A DNA stretch of 64,000 bases from CAVUWL01 sp963700105 (GTDB lineage: Bacteria > Actinomycetota > Thermoleophilia > Solirubrobacterales > 70-9): the NCBI GenBank assembly GCA_963700105.1, contig CAVOWL010000004.1:868001-932000 (forward strand), read 5' to 3'. The first letter of the stretch is position 1; every line of letters begins with the position of its first letter. This document shows positions 28,009 through 36,499 of the stretch, one piece after another. Under the pieces are notes generated by a model. It made no database searches. It saw only the letters and a list, made by a program, of their open reading frames with translations, and was not told the origin of the DNA. The position numbers and the translations under genes are program-made.

Positions 28009-28707
28009 ATGAACCGCCCAGACTTACCTCGCCGCGCGGGCGCCGAGGGCCTCGCTGCCTTCACTCTCGTTTTCGCCGGCTGCGGGGCGATCATCACCAA
28101 CGCTCAGTACGGCGAATCGATTGGGGCAGTCGGTGTCTCGTTGGTCTTCGGCTTGGTAATCATGGTGCTGGTCTATGCGACGGGTCATCTCTCCGGCGCC
28201 CATATCAACCCCGCGGTGACGATCGCCTTCACGCTGACCCGCCACTTCTCACCCCGCGAGGCCTTCGCATACATCGCGGCCCAACTCAGCGGGGCGAGCG
28301 CGGCGGCGCTCCTGCTCCTCGCCATCTGGCCGAGCCAGCCGGCCTCCCTCGGGGCAACTATGCCGAGCGTCGGGGCGGGAAGCGCCGTGATCTATGAGGC
28401 CGTGATGACCGCCTTCTTGATGTTCGTAATCATGGCCGTGGCGACCGACACGCGAGCCGTCGGGGCAGGCGCGGCGATCGCCATCGGCGGGACGATCGGA
28501 CTCGATGCCCTGTTCGGGGGTGCCGTCACCGGTGCCTCGATGAATCCTGCGCGCTCCTTTGGTCCCGCTTTGGTCGCGGGCCACTGGCATGACTACTGGA
28601 TCTATCTGGTCGGACCGTTGATCGGCGCGGCGATCGGTGCGCTTGCCTACCAGCTGCTGCGAGGCGGGCCCCAGATTCAGCCCTCACCCGAACCTGGCAC
28701 TCGCTGA
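28009..28707 (+). CDS. aqpS: Aquaglyceroporin of the arsenic operon (AqpS-like)
   Basis: A 232-aa MIP channel with six membrane spans and both NPA boxes, GAHINPAVT and GASMNPARS. In ars operons such channels (first shown for Sinorhizobium meliloti AqpS) let arsenite, made inside the cell by ArsC, leave down its gradient, so they replace ArsB/Acr3 pumps. The setting here, divergent arsR and overlapping arsC, is that of the AqpS type. No ribosome site; the predicted promoter suggests a leaderless transcript. Confidence 0.92.
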   Translation: MNRPDLPRRAGAEGLAAFTLVFAGCGAIITNAQYGESIGAVGVSLVFGLVIMVLVYATGHLSGAHINPAVTIAFTLTRHFSPREAFAYIAAQLSGASAAALLLLAIWPSQPASLGATMPSVGAGSAVIYEAVMTAFLMFVIMAVATDTRAVGAGAAIAIGGTIGLDALFGGAVTGASMNPARSFGPALVAGHWHDYWIYLVGPLIGAAIGALAYQLLRGGPQIQPSPEPGTR

Positions 28708-29138
28708 TGGCGAGGGTGCTCTTTGTCTGCCTGCAAAATGCCGGGCGCTCGCAGATGAGCGAGGCCCTCTTCAACCGCGCCGCCCGGGGTCGCCACCAGG
28801 CAGCCTCAGCGGGGACGACACCGGCAAAGAGCGTTCACCCCGAGGTGGTAGCGGTAATGCGCGAGGTGGGTATCGAGCTGGGCGATCGCATTCCCCGCGA
28901 GCTCACTGCCGAGCTGGCCGAGCCTGCAGACGTGGTCGTGACGATGGGTTGTGGCGATGAATGCCCCTACGTTGCCGGCAAGCGCTTCATCGACTGGGAG
29001 CTACCCGATCCCGCGGGCCAACCGATCGAGCTTGTGCGCGGGACGCGTGAAGAGATCTCGCGGGCGGTCGAGGAGCTGATCAGCGATTTGGACCGCTCCC
29101 GCGCCGCCCGGCCCGCGCCTGATCGAGGGCAGCTCTGA
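28707..29138 (+). CDS. arsC: Arsenate reductase, low-molecular-weight-phosphatase fold
   Basis: A 143-aa protein. The anion loop CLQNAGRS gives the C-x5-R signature; MGCGDECPY carries the two further redox cysteines, and DWELPDP the catalytic Asp. It reduces arsenate to arsenite with thioredoxin or mycothiol-type electron donors. Its ATG overlaps the aqpS stop by one base (TGATG). Together with AqpS it forms a complete detoxification pair. Confidence 0.92.
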   Translation: MARVLFVCLQNAGRSQMSEALFNRAARGRHQAASAGTTPAKSVHPEVVAVMREVGIELGDRIPRELTAELAEPADVVVTMGCGDECPYVAGKRFIDWELPDPAGQPIELVRGTREEISRAVEELISDLDRSRAARPAPDRGQL

Positions 29139-29212
29139 ACAGCCGCGCGGTGCTCATGCTTTTTGAGGTGGCCCCAGCCCACAATCGCAAGGCCGGTGAA
29201 ATGACCGATCGC

Positions 29213-30688
29213 TCAGCGATGGGAACCAAAGCTCGGCAGGAAGGTTTCATCGCCTGCTTCTTCATCACCGGTCGGGGTGATCGTGGCGACCAGGCGGAGC
29301 CGCGGATGGTCGGTGAGCGCCACGATCGTTGGACGCTTCAGTCGCAGGGAGACCTCCTGGCTTGCTTCTGAGGCGAGGCTCAGCGATTGGTGGTCGAGGA
29401 CGGTCGCGCCGCGCGAGCCGATGCTCACGCTGAGCACCCCCTTGCATGGACTCCCGCTACCGCCCCCGACGCATCGCAGCTTCAGCCTCAGCGATCCACC
29501 GTGGGCTCCCGCGTGATGGGCCCCCAGCGAAATCGTGAAGCGCCCCGGTGGTCCCGGTGCGATGCGACCGATTCGATCCGACCAGGGCTCGGTGTACCAG
29601 AGGTTGCCGTCGGGACCGCTGGTTATCGCTCCCATGTACTGCGCGCCTCGCGGTGCGGGAGGGAGGGGTTCGGTCACGAATTCACTCACATGGTGCATCC
29701 CGTTCGGGTTGATGCTGCCGATTTCAGAGGCGCTCGGACCAGAGCCAAAGCGCCAGCCCCGACAGCCCGGACCGTAGCTGCCAAAGAACCAGAGGTTGCC
29801 GTCGGGACCAGCGGTGAGCGCGAATGGATCGCTGAACGTCGAGGGCAGCGGGAATTCGCTGAGGTGCCCGGTCGCGCTGATCCGACCGATCTTTGAGCCC
29901 ATGACTTCGGCTTCGTTATTGCAGCCGGAGAAGAGCTCGGTGAACCAGATGTCACCTTCGGGACCGTCGCTGATCCCGTGCGGTTCCTGGCGTACCGAAA
30001 AGAGACTGGTCTGACCGCTGGAGGAGATCCGCCCGATTTTCTTGGCTTCGGCCAAAACAAACCACATCTCACCTTCGGGGCCAGGGCTGATCGCCGACGG
30101 ACGGGCGAATTCGCGCGAAGCCGGAGTCGGGAGCGGAAATTCGGTGACCTGGCCGCTCGGCGTGATCTGACCGATCCTTCCACTTCTTTCTTCGGCACTC
30201 GCTTCTTCAGCGCTGCGGGACCCCTGGCTGTGCTCGGTCTCGGTAAACCAGAGGTCGCCGTCGGGGCCTGCGGCAATCTGTTGCGGTTGTGTCCCTGGCG
30301 GCAGTGCGAATTCGGTGATCTGATCACTCGGCGTGATGCGCCCGATCTTTCCGTCGCTGGGCTCGGTGTACCAAAGGTTGCCGTCGGCGCCGGCCGCGAT
30401 CCCGGTCGGTTCGGCCGCCAAGGGCGGAAGGGGGAATTCGGTGATCTGGCCGTTCGGTGTGATGCGACCGATCCTGTCGGTCCCTGGCTCGGTGAACCAG
30501 AGGTTGCCGTCGGCGCCGGCCGCGATTCCGCTCGGGTAGCTTTCGGGAGTCGGTAGCTGGAATTCGGTGATCTGACCCGCTGTCGCTCCCTGCGGCTGGG
30601 CCGCTGCTGTTGGTGCCAGCACCAAGGCCAGGCCAACTGCCAGCCCGCTGGCAAAACGTCTCGCTCTTCGCCCCGACCAGATCACCAC
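29213..30688 (-). CDS. Exported Vgb-like (streptogramin lyase-like) beta-propeller protein
   Basis: 491 aa with a signal peptide (RRFASGLAVGLALVLAPTAA). Seven repeats of the form ITEFPLP...P.GIAAGADGNLWFTEP...IGRITP build a beta-propeller like virginiamycin B lyase. An eighth, Ig-like C-terminal domain of about 110 residues (GRFTISLG ... LRLKLRCVGGG) is extra. Most such actinobacterial proteins are not proven lyases, and the export signal argues against antibiotic inactivation in the cytoplasm. Stand-alone gene. Confidence 0.75.
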   Translation of the reverse strand: MVIWSGRRARRFASGLAVGLALVLAPTAAAQPQGATAGQITEFQLPTPESYPSGIAAGADGNLWFTEPGTDRIGRITPNGQITEFPLPPLAAEPTGIAAGADGNLWYTEPSDGKIGRITPSDQITEFALPPGTQPQQIAAGPDGDLWFTETEHSQGSRSAEEASAEERSGRIGQITPSGQVTEFPLPTPASREFARPSAISPGPEGEMWFVLAEAKKIGRISSSGQTSLFSVRQEPHGISDGPEGDIWFTELFSGCNNEAEVMGSKIGRISATGHLSEFPLPSTFSDPFALTAGPDGNLWFFGSYGPGCRGWRFGSGPSASEIGSINPNGMHHVSEFVTEPLPPAPRGAQYMGAITSGPDGNLWYTEPWSDRIGRIAPGPPGRFTISLGAHHAGAHGGSLRLKLRCVGGGSGSPCKGVLSVSIGSRGATVLDHQSLSLASEASQEVSLRLKRPTIVALTDHPRLRLVATITPTGDEEAGDETFLPSFGSHR

Positions 30689-30935
30689 CGTTCATCCTCC
30701 CAGCCGCTCACCGAAAGGCAAGCGAGCCAGATCGCTGGCCGCAGCCCCAATCCACACAATTCAATCCAACACCGAGCCGTGGCGGAAGTATCGACTGTGG
30801 CTGAATATGAGCATCGCGCATCTCGCCCGTTCGCGAAGCCGAGCCTCGCCATCCAAGGCGCCCCGCGCCATCCAGGCAGTATCAACAGAGCCGGCCTTGC
30901 AAACAGGGAGGTCGAAGCCTTGCCAAGATGGCGCC

Positions 30936-31544
30936 ATGGACACCCTTGCCGTTCGCCTCGAGGGCTCGATCGTCGTGCTCGAGCCACTCGCCCGCGAGCA
31001 CGCCGACGAGCTCTGGCGTGCAGCCCAGGCCATGGAGACCTGGCAATGGCTTGCCCATATCGGCGGTAGCCGCGAGTACTTTGATGAGTGGTTTCGAGCC
31101 TCGATTGCCGCCGCGGAGTCCGGGGCCGCTGGGCCCTTCGCAACTCGCGATCGTCGCAGCGGTGAGATCGTCGGCAGCAGCCGCTACCTGAACGTGCGCC
31201 CGGCGGACCGAGTGGTTGAGATCGGCTGGACCTGGCTTCACCCGAGTGCCTGGGGCAGCGGCGCCAACATCGAGGCAAAGCTACTGATGATGCAGCGGGC
31301 ATTCGCCGAGCTTGATTGCCTCCGAGTCGAGTTCAAGACAGACTCTCGAAACGCTCGCTCACGGGGGGCGATCGCGGCGCTTGGCGCCCAGTTTGAGGGC
31401 ATCCTGCGAAATCACATGATCGTTCCCGACGTCGGCGTTCGCGACTCCGCCTACTACAGCGTGATCGACCGCGAATGGCCAACGGTACAGGTCAATCTCA
31501 GGCGCCGTTTGGACCGCGCCAGCGAGCAGGCCGTGCCGGGCTGA
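30936..31544 (+). CDS. GNAT-family N-acetyltransferase (RimJ/RimL type)
   Basis: 202 aa from the ATG at 30936; an open frame from 30807 adds non-conserved residues. It has LEPLAREHADELWRA, EIVGSSRYLNVRPADRVVEI, IGWTWLHPSAWGSGANIEAK (acetyl-CoA-binding strand and turn) and FKTDSRNARSRGAIAALGA, a standard RimJ/RimL-like layout. The acceptor is unknown. The peroxiredoxin gene starts 3 bases after its stop. Confidence 0.85.
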   Translation: MDTLAVRLEGSIVVLEPLAREHADELWRAAQAMETWQWLAHIGGSREYFDEWFRASIAAAESGAAGPFATRDRRSGEIVGSSRYLNVRPADRVVEIGWTWLHPSAWGSGANIEAKLLMMQRAFAELDCLRVEFKTDSRNARSRGAIAALGAQFEGILRNHMIVPDVGVRDSAYYSVIDREWPTVQVNLRRRLDRASEQAVPG

Positions 31545-31547
31545 GCG

Positions 31548-32120
31548 ATGCCTGACTCCGACGCCATGCACTCCCTTCCCGAGGGACTCCCGGTTCCCCA
31601 AGACGACGGTGCTGCGCAGCATCTTATGGGCGCCTCGATTCCCTCCCTGCGGCTTCTGAGCTCCGCCGCTGAGCAGCTCGATCTGGGCGAGTTGGCCCGC
31701 CGGACCCTGATCCTCTACGTCTACCCCCACACCGGCGTCCCGGGCCAGCCCCTTCCGAGCGGATGGGATCAGATACCCGGTGCGCGCGGCTGCACCCCGC
31801 AGAGCTGTGCGTTTCGCGATAGCGCGGCGCAGATTGCCGAGCTGGACGGCACAATCTTCGGTCTCAGCTCACAAGACCTCGCCGAGCAGCGCGAGTTTGC
31901 CGCCCGCGAGCACCTTCCCTATCCGCTGCTAAACGACAGCTCCTTCAAGCTGGCCGCAGAACTGGGTCTTCCCACCTTTGAGGCCGACGGGGAGCGCTAC
32001 TACCGACGGCTAACCTTGATCGCCCGCAGCGCCCGCATCGTCAAGGTCTTCTATCCCGTCTTTCCCCCGCAGCAAAACGCCGCCGACGTGATCGCCTGGC
32101 TCAAGCTGAATCCAAGCTGA
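31548..32120 (+). CDS. Peroxiredoxin (AhpC/TSA family)
   Basis: A 190-aa thioredoxin-fold peroxidase. IPGARGCTPQSCAFRD contains the peroxidatic Cys (GCT) and a second Cys four residues on, as in atypical two-Cys or Prx-Q-type enzymes; FGLSSQD and LPYPLLNDSSFKLAAELGLP are the family strands. It reduces peroxides. The ATG at 31548 follows the GNAT gene directly; downstream ATGs (codons 7 and 27) are alternatives. Confidence 0.85.
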   Translation: MPDSDAMHSLPEGLPVPQDDGAAQHLMGASIPSLRLLSSAAEQLDLGELARRTLILYVYPHTGVPGQPLPSGWDQIPGARGCTPQSCAFRDSAAQIAELDGTIFGLSSQDLAEQREFAAREHLPYPLLNDSSFKLAAELGLPTFEADGERYYRRLTLIARSARIVKVFYPVFPPQQNAADVIAWLKLNPS

Positions 32121-32155
32121 GAAGAGCGCCCGAAACGGCTTCACCAGCGAGGTCT

Positions 32156-32803
32156 TCAGGGCGCCAGCAGGGAGCGGCGCCAGAGCTCGCCTCGGCGCTC
32201 AAAGAGCACGCGATCATGGAGTCGCTCGGGTCCCTCCTGCCAAAACTCGATGCTCTCAGGGCGGATCCGGATCGCGCCCCACTCCGGGGGACAGGCAATC
32301 GGGCGCCCGCCGCTTTCATCCTTCAGCTGATCGAGGTCGGCGTGAAGGGCCCCGAGATCATTGATCGGCTCGCCCTGGCGGGATACGTGGGCCTGTAGCT
32401 GGTGGCTGCGGGGGCGCTTGGCAAAGAGTTCCTCGGCCAGTGAGCGCTCGGCGATCTCAGCGCGGCCGCTGAGGCGGACCTGGCGCCCGAGCGAGGGCCA
32501 GTGAAAGACAGCGGCGACCCGAGGGTTGGCGAGCAGCTCTTTCACCTTGCGCGTCCAAAGCGCGCTCGTGAATACGAGCGATTCTGGCTCCAGGCGCTTC
32601 AGCGAGACGACCCGGGCCGACGGTGCACCCTCCGCGCTCACCGTGACCAAGGTCATCGCAGCGGGGGTCGGGTCCTCACCCTGACGCGCCCGCTCCAGCC
32701 ATGCCCCAAGGACCACAAGCGGATCTGCGCCGTCGCCCGGCGAGTCGGCCTCAACGCCCTCCCCGCGCCTGATCTGCGAATCGGCAGCGATCCTGCGGTT
32801 CAT
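32156..32803 (-). CDS. pdxH: Pyridoxamine 5'-phosphate oxidase
   Basis: A 215-aa FMN enzyme that oxidises PNP/PMP to PLP. Family motifs: PTAAMTLVTVSAEGAPSARV, VSLKRLEPESLVFTSA, SRKVKEL-like WTRKVKELLANP, VFHWPSLGRQVRLSG, RSHQLQAHVSRQGEPI and the C-terminal WGAIRIRPESIEFWQ...RLHDR...W. Length is normal. Divergent from a TetR gene whose operator region it shares. Confidence 0.92.
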   Translation of the reverse strand: MNRRIAADSQIRRGEGVEADSPGDGADPLVVLGAWLERARQGEDPTPAAMTLVTVSAEGAPSARVVSLKRLEPESLVFTSALWTRKVKELLANPRVAAVFHWPSLGRQVRLSGRAEIAERSLAEELFAKRPRSHQLQAHVSRQGEPINDLGALHADLDQLKDESGGRPIACPPEWGAIRIRPESIEFWQEGPERLHDRVLFERRGELWRRSLLAP

Positions 32804-32816
32804 GTCCAGATGATAT

Positions 32817-32841
32817 CAACATCTGAGTTATGTTGTAATCT
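32817..32841. promoter_or_regulatory. Candidate TetR operator and -10 element in the pdxH/tetR gap
   Basis: CAACAT (32817-32822) and ATGTTG (32830-32835) form an inverted repeat with a 7-base spacer in an AT-rich island. TAATCT (32836-32841) could be a rightward -10 box placing transcription start near 32848, exactly where the TetR frame opens after its upstream stop. A wider pair, AGATGAT and ATCATCT, flanks the island. Confidence 0.45.
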
Positions 32842-32847
32842 GATTAG

Positions 32848-33495
32848 ATCATCTCGAAACGAGAAACGCGCGCCGAGAGGCAGGTTCGAACTCGGTCTGA
32901 GCTGCTTTCGACCGCGGCTCAAATCTTTGCCCAACGCGGCTACTGCGCAGCTTCGGTGGAGGAGATTGCCGAAGCAGCCGGTTACTCCCACGGCGCGGTG
33001 TATTCCAACTTTGATGGCAAGGCCGACCTCTTCCTCGCCGTCTTTGAGGACTACATGGCGGCGCGTGCCCGTGAGCTTGCCGCCACCCAGCTGGAACTCG
33101 GCGAGGAGGCCTCGCCGCAGGCGAGGGCCCGGGCCCTCGCCGATCAATGGATGAAGCGATTCGCTGGCGACCGCGAGTCATTCGTCTTGCACATGGAGTT
33201 CATTGCCCACGCTGGCCATCATCCCGAGCTGGCCGAGCGTTTCGGGGCCCGCTCCGCGGCGCTGCGCGAAGCGATTTCTCGCTACATCAGCGGCTACCAA
33301 GGCGAGGCGGGGATCAAGCTCCCCCTGGCCGCCGATGACCTCGCGCTCATCCTGCGCGCGCTTGGTATCGGCCTCGCGGTCGAAGCGCTGATTAGCCCGA
33401 CTTCGGTGCGGGAGGATCTCTACGGTGACTTCGTCGAGATGCTGGTCTCACTGCTCAATGAGCGGGGCTCCCAGCGAGCCGAGCAGCTCGACTGA
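32848..33495 (+). CDS. TetR-family regulator without a canonical start codon
   Basis: From an in-frame TAG (32845-32847) the frame reads as a full TetR N-terminus: RQVRTRSELLSTAAQIFAQR, GYCAASVEEIAEAAGYSHGA, VYSNFDGKADL, then a helical ligand domain to 33495. The first ATG/GTG/TTG in frame is GTG 32956, inside the DNA-binding domain, which would remove helix 1. Likely starts are ATC at 32848 (which coincides with the predicted transcription start) or CTG at 32905; a sequence error or decay is also possible. It probably regulates itself and/or pdxH. Confidence 0.65.
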   Translation: MISKRETRAERQVRTRSELLSTAAQIFAQRGYCAASVEEIAEAAGYSHGAVYSNFDGKADLFLAVFEDYMAARARELAATQLELGEEASPQARARALADQWMKRFAGDRESFVLHMEFIAHAGHHPELAERFGARSAALREAISRYISGYQGEAGIKLPLAADDLALILRALGIGLAVEALISPTSVREDLYGDFVEMLVSLLNERGSQRAEQLD

Positions 33496-33516
33496 AGAGC
33501 AGCAGCAATGCCGTAA

Positions 33517-33733
33517 CCGGCAACGTTTGCCGGGTTGCCGGCAAAATCGTTGCCGTGGATACCCGAATCTCCTCGCGACCGAGCATCGGCAGGGAGATTC
33601 GGTGGCTGAGCGGGTCCGGATCAGGCCGATCGGCAAAGAGGAAGGCAACCGGCGGCTGGGGATCCCGCGCCGGGGAGTCGAATCGCTGGCTTGCTGGCGC
33701 CGAGCAGAGACGGTGGCTTTTGCCCGCGCAGCC
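33517..33733 (+). mobile_element. IS630-like element remnant, left end and transposase N-terminus
   Basis: Starts with CCGGCAACGTTTGCC (33517-33531) and continues into a frame reading PNLLATEHRQ, then VRIRPIGKEEGNRRLGIPRR, GVESLACWRRAETVAFA, which resembles the N-terminus of IS630-type transposases (RIR-x-I...RRG-x-x-S...WRRAQ-x-V). Frame and similarity are lost after about 33733. A second, inverted copy at 35440-35690 has the same first ~90 bases. Confidence 0.55.
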
Positions 33734-33799
33734 GCTGGAGGTGCCCAGCCTGCGGTGCGGCGACGGCCGGGACGGCAGGCCGCGAAAGGCCAGCAGCGA

Positions 33800-34369
33800 C
33801 TACCTGCAGACGCGGTAGCGGAGGATGGAGACGGTGCCCGACCGCGTGGTGCTGATCGGCTCCAGGTCGATCCGGGGGAGGCCCGGAGGCGAGAAACGGA
33901 TGCCGTCGCCGAGAAGCAGCGGCAGAACGTACACCAGGATCTCATCGACTAGGTCCCGCTGCAGGCACTGCGCGGCAACCTCGGCGCCGAGGATCTCCAG
34001 GTTCTTGGCGCCCGCGGCGCTGCGGGCCGTGGCGACAGCTTCCCCGATGTCACCGTTGAGGTAGGTGATGTTCGGATCCGCTGACTCCGGGGGCCGATGG
34101 GTGAGGACGAACATCGGTCCGGAAAAGGGGTAGTCGACGCTGCCGGGCTTCTCGGCCTCCATCCGCTCGCCGACGTCGGCGGTCCGCCGGCCGACGAGCA
34201 TCGCGCCGGTGGCCGCGGCGATCTCCCCGAACTCATCTGGCCCGACGAAGTCGGCGAGCTGGCGTCCATCGCCCCAGTCCATCACGTGGCCGCTAGCGGC
34301 GATGAAGCCGTCAAGCGATATACACCTGTTTACGACGACCTTGCCCTTTGCGGTGCTCATATCGTTCAT
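33800..34369 (-). CDS. Dihydrofolate-reductase-like protein (RibD C-terminal domain)
   Basis: A 189-aa protein. VVVNRCISLDGFIAASGHVMDW at 11-32 is the N-terminal strand of RibD-C/YyaP-like reductases, followed by AMLVGRRTADVG, YPFSGPMFVLTHRP and LEILGAEVAAQCLQRDLVDE, with the C-terminal VYVLPLLLGDGIRF. It probably binds NADPH, but the substrate is unknown; these are not house-keeping DHFR. The ATG has GGAGGAA five bases upstream. It lies between two IS630-like remnants, so it may be imported. Confidence 0.85.
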   Translation of the reverse strand: MNDMSTAKGKVVVNRCISLDGFIAASGHVMDWGDGRQLADFVGPDEFGEIAAATGAMLVGRRTADVGERMEAEKPGSVDYPFSGPMFVLTHRPPESADPNITYLNGDIGEAVATARSAAGAKNLEILGAEVAAQCLQRDLVDEILVYVLPLLLGDGIRFSPPGLPRIDLEPISTTRSGTVSILRYRVCR

Positions 34370-34693
34370 TGCGTTCCTCCGGACGCCCTGGGATGGCCCG
34401 TGATCCCCTCCGGGACCCCTGGGCCCGTCGATCCACAGCCAAACCCACGTGCACCGAAGACAGAGCCCATACTAACTCCAGCGGCTGCTAACCACGGCGG
34501 CTGGTGCGTTTCAGGTGATCATGCGCGCGACTTGCTCGCAGTAAAGCCAGTCGAGGCAAGTTACGACCCGAAGGGTGCCAAGCACCGGCTGAGTTCCGAT
34601 CACCCGAGGTGAAGTTCGTTACTCCCGCCTTTCCGTGAAGGGAGAAGCGTGGTACCTAGTAGACGCGTGCGTAAGTTCTGGGCGTAACGGTAT
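34370..34693. other. 324-bp interval with no supported feature
   Basis: No convincing open frame, RNA or repeat. It holds the promoter of the RibD-like gene at its left end and lies 3' of the exported protein gene on its right. Confidence 0.5.
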
Positions 34694-35365
34694 CTAGACG
34701 TAGGGCCCGACCGGGTATTCGATTTTATTTTTGACCCCGAATAGCCCGGCAAGCTGACGCAGGGCAGCGGCCTCAAACGTCCAGGCACTGGAACCGGCCG
34801 TCGCCGCCGCTTTCTCTTCGGAGGCGGCGGTAGCGCAATGAACGCCTTCCATCGCGACCCAGATGGCTTTCATGTGGAAGAACTCATCGGAATGTTCGAT
34901 GTGTGCTTCTTCCAAGAGTTTGGCGACATGGGCGACTGCGGCGCGCTTTCCTTTGCTGACTTTCCTCTTCAGGCCCTTGGCAAACGTGATCCAGGCGGGA
35001 ACCGTGTGGGTATTGAACTCACCGTACACTTCATCGACCGTGTGCAGGATCTGAGCGACTGCTTCGCGCAGCCCGGCCTGGCCCAGTTCGCGCGCTTCGC
35101 CGGATTCGCGTTCGACACCTTCGCAGCGTTCGAGATCTCCGCTATAGACGGAGGGCGAGAACATGTCGTTAAATTCGCCGTAGAGCTCTTGGCCGATCGT
35201 GTTGTGGACGAGAATCATGCCCGAGATCGACTGCTGCGGCGACAGAGTCCTGGGCCGGACGTGGGCACTCGCACCGGTGGCGAAGGCCAGGGTCACGAAG
35301 GCGAGAACACCAAGCGCCATCGCGATGCGATTTCTCACTGAGTCGGCCGGGCGGAGATCGCGCAT
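34694..35365 (-). CDS. Exported helical protein of unknown function
   Basis: 223 aa with a signal peptide (RNRIAMALGVLAFVTLAFAT, cleavage near ASA). The mature protein is mostly helical and has ISGMILVHNTIGQELYGEFN, ILHTVDEVYGEFNTHTVPAW, KGLKRKVSKGKRAAVAHVAK and HIEHSDEFFHMKAIWV. Repetition of 'xYGEFN' is noticeable. A GTG at codon 10 would give a shorter, equally good signal peptide. GC is lower than in core genes; it lies between IS630-like remnants. No family recognised. Confidence 0.5.
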   Translation of the reverse strand: MRDLRPADSVRNRIAMALGVLAFVTLAFATGASAHVRPRTLSPQQSISGMILVHNTIGQELYGEFNDMFSPSVYSGDLERCEGVERESGEARELGQAGLREAVAQILHTVDEVYGEFNTHTVPAWITFAKGLKRKVSKGKRAAVAHVAKLLEEAHIEHSDEFFHMKAIWVAMEGVHCATAASEEKAAATAGSSAWTFEAAALRQLAGLFGVKNKIEYPVGPYV

Positions 35366-35439
35366 CTGCTCAGCTTAGCTGTAGCGGTAGACCTCGGAGT
35401 CCTTAAAGTATTCAGGCCAGAACCTACGGACGAGGCTAC

Positions 35440-35690
35440 TAGACAGAATGCCTAGACGGAGGTTCCTGGTAGTTGCGGTTGCGCCAGTTGATGTAGTGGC
35501 GGATCGCGCGACCCTGTTGGGTGAAGGTGGCATGATCGCTGCCGTAGGGGGCGAGGGTAGAGCAGGTCGGTGGGCCTGAGCTGATCCCGTTCAGCCACCG
35601 AATTTCCTCACGCCGCTCGGCCGCGAGAAGGTTCGGAATCGATATCTCAATGATTCCCGTCCGCAACAGGGCAAACGTTGCCGGGTTGCG
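35440..35690 (-). mobile_element. IS630-like element remnant with internal deletion
   Basis: Read on the minus strand it starts with CCGGCAACGTTTGCC (35676-35690), then shares about 75% identity with the plus-strand copy near 33560-33625 (both encode PNLLA-x-E-x-R). It then jumps to APYGSDHATFTQQGRAIRHY, INWRNRN, the C-terminus of IS630-type transposases. The middle of the gene is gone, a MITE-like derivative. Orientation is opposite to the other copy. Confidence 0.55.
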
Positions 35691-35693
35691 GCA

Positions 35694-36497
35694 TCAGCAC
35701 TGGCGGCGAGCCGTAGCAAGCAGGTAGTGGCCCTTCACCGAGAAACCCTGAGGCGCTTCGTTGGCGGCCTCAAAGATCTGAAGCGCCCGCCCGTATACCG
35801 CCTCCATCTCATCTCGGGGCTCAAGCGCCGCCCGGGCGGCGATCCAAAGCGGGTGATCGCGCAGCTCGGCGTCGAGGAAATCGCGGGGCGAGGCAGCGCT
35901 CAGCTCCAGGTGCTCGGAGCGGGCCTTGACCGAGAAGCCGTAGGGCGAGAAGAGCTCGGCCAGCGCCACAGCGTCATGCCAGGCGAAGGCCGGTGCCGCC
36001 ATCTTTTGCGCCCCGATTGAAGCGAGGGCCTCGCGCCGAAGGCTCATAGCTTCGCCCAGCGGTCCCGCCGGAGACCAGGCACAGAGCACTACTCGCCCGT
36101 CGGGTGCGCAAACGCGGGCGATCTCAGCCGCAGCGGCCTGCGGATCGGCGGCAAAGATCACCCCGAACACCGAAAGCACGAGATCGACCGCCGAATCGGG
36201 CAGCGGCAGCGCCGCCGCCTCCCCGCGCAGGAGGTCCAGCTCCACTCCCATCTGCTGGGCCCGCTGCGCTGCCAAATCGAGCAGGCGCTGGGTCGGATCA
36301 ACCGCGGTGACCTGCCCCCCACGCTCGGCCGCCAGCAGGGCCGCGTTGCCGTTTCCACAGCCAACGTCTAGGACCCGCTCACCGGGGTGGAGCTCGGCCG
36401 CGCTTAACGCCCGCTCGGAGGCGGGAATCAGCGCAGTCGCGATCTGCTCGTATCGGCCCAGGCCCCAGTCCATGCTCGCCGGTGCCTCGCTGAGCAT
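35694..36497 (-). CDS. Class I SAM-dependent methyltransferase
   Basis: A 267-aa Rossmann methyltransferase: motif I VLDVGCGNGNAAL (43-55), acidic motif II VTAVDPT, DLLRGEAAALPLPD, and VDLVLSVFGVIFAADP. Similar to UbiE/COQ5-like enzymes, with a C-terminal cap. It is the last gene on the minus strand after alkB, rubredoxin and tetR, two bases after the TetR stop, so it is probably in the same operon. The acceptor is unknown. Confidence 0.85.
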   Translation of the reverse strand: MLSEAPASMDWGLGRYEQIATALIPASERALSAAELHPGERVLDVGCGNGNAALLAAERGGQVTAVDPTQRLLDLAAQRAQQMGVELDLLRGEAAALPLPDSAVDLVLSVFGVIFAADPQAAAAEIARVCAPDGRVVLCAWSPAGPLGEAMSLRREALASIGAQKMAAPAFAWHDAVALAELFSPYGFSVKARSEHLELSAASPRDFLDAELRDHPLWIAARAALEPRDEMEAVYGRALQIFEAANEAPQGFSVKGHYLLATARRQC

Positions 36498-36499
36498 CG

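Noticed and set aside
29213..30688. Antibiotic-resistance streptogramin lyase
   Set aside because: The protein is exported, has an extra C-terminal domain, and the propeller repeats are shared by many unrelated proteins.
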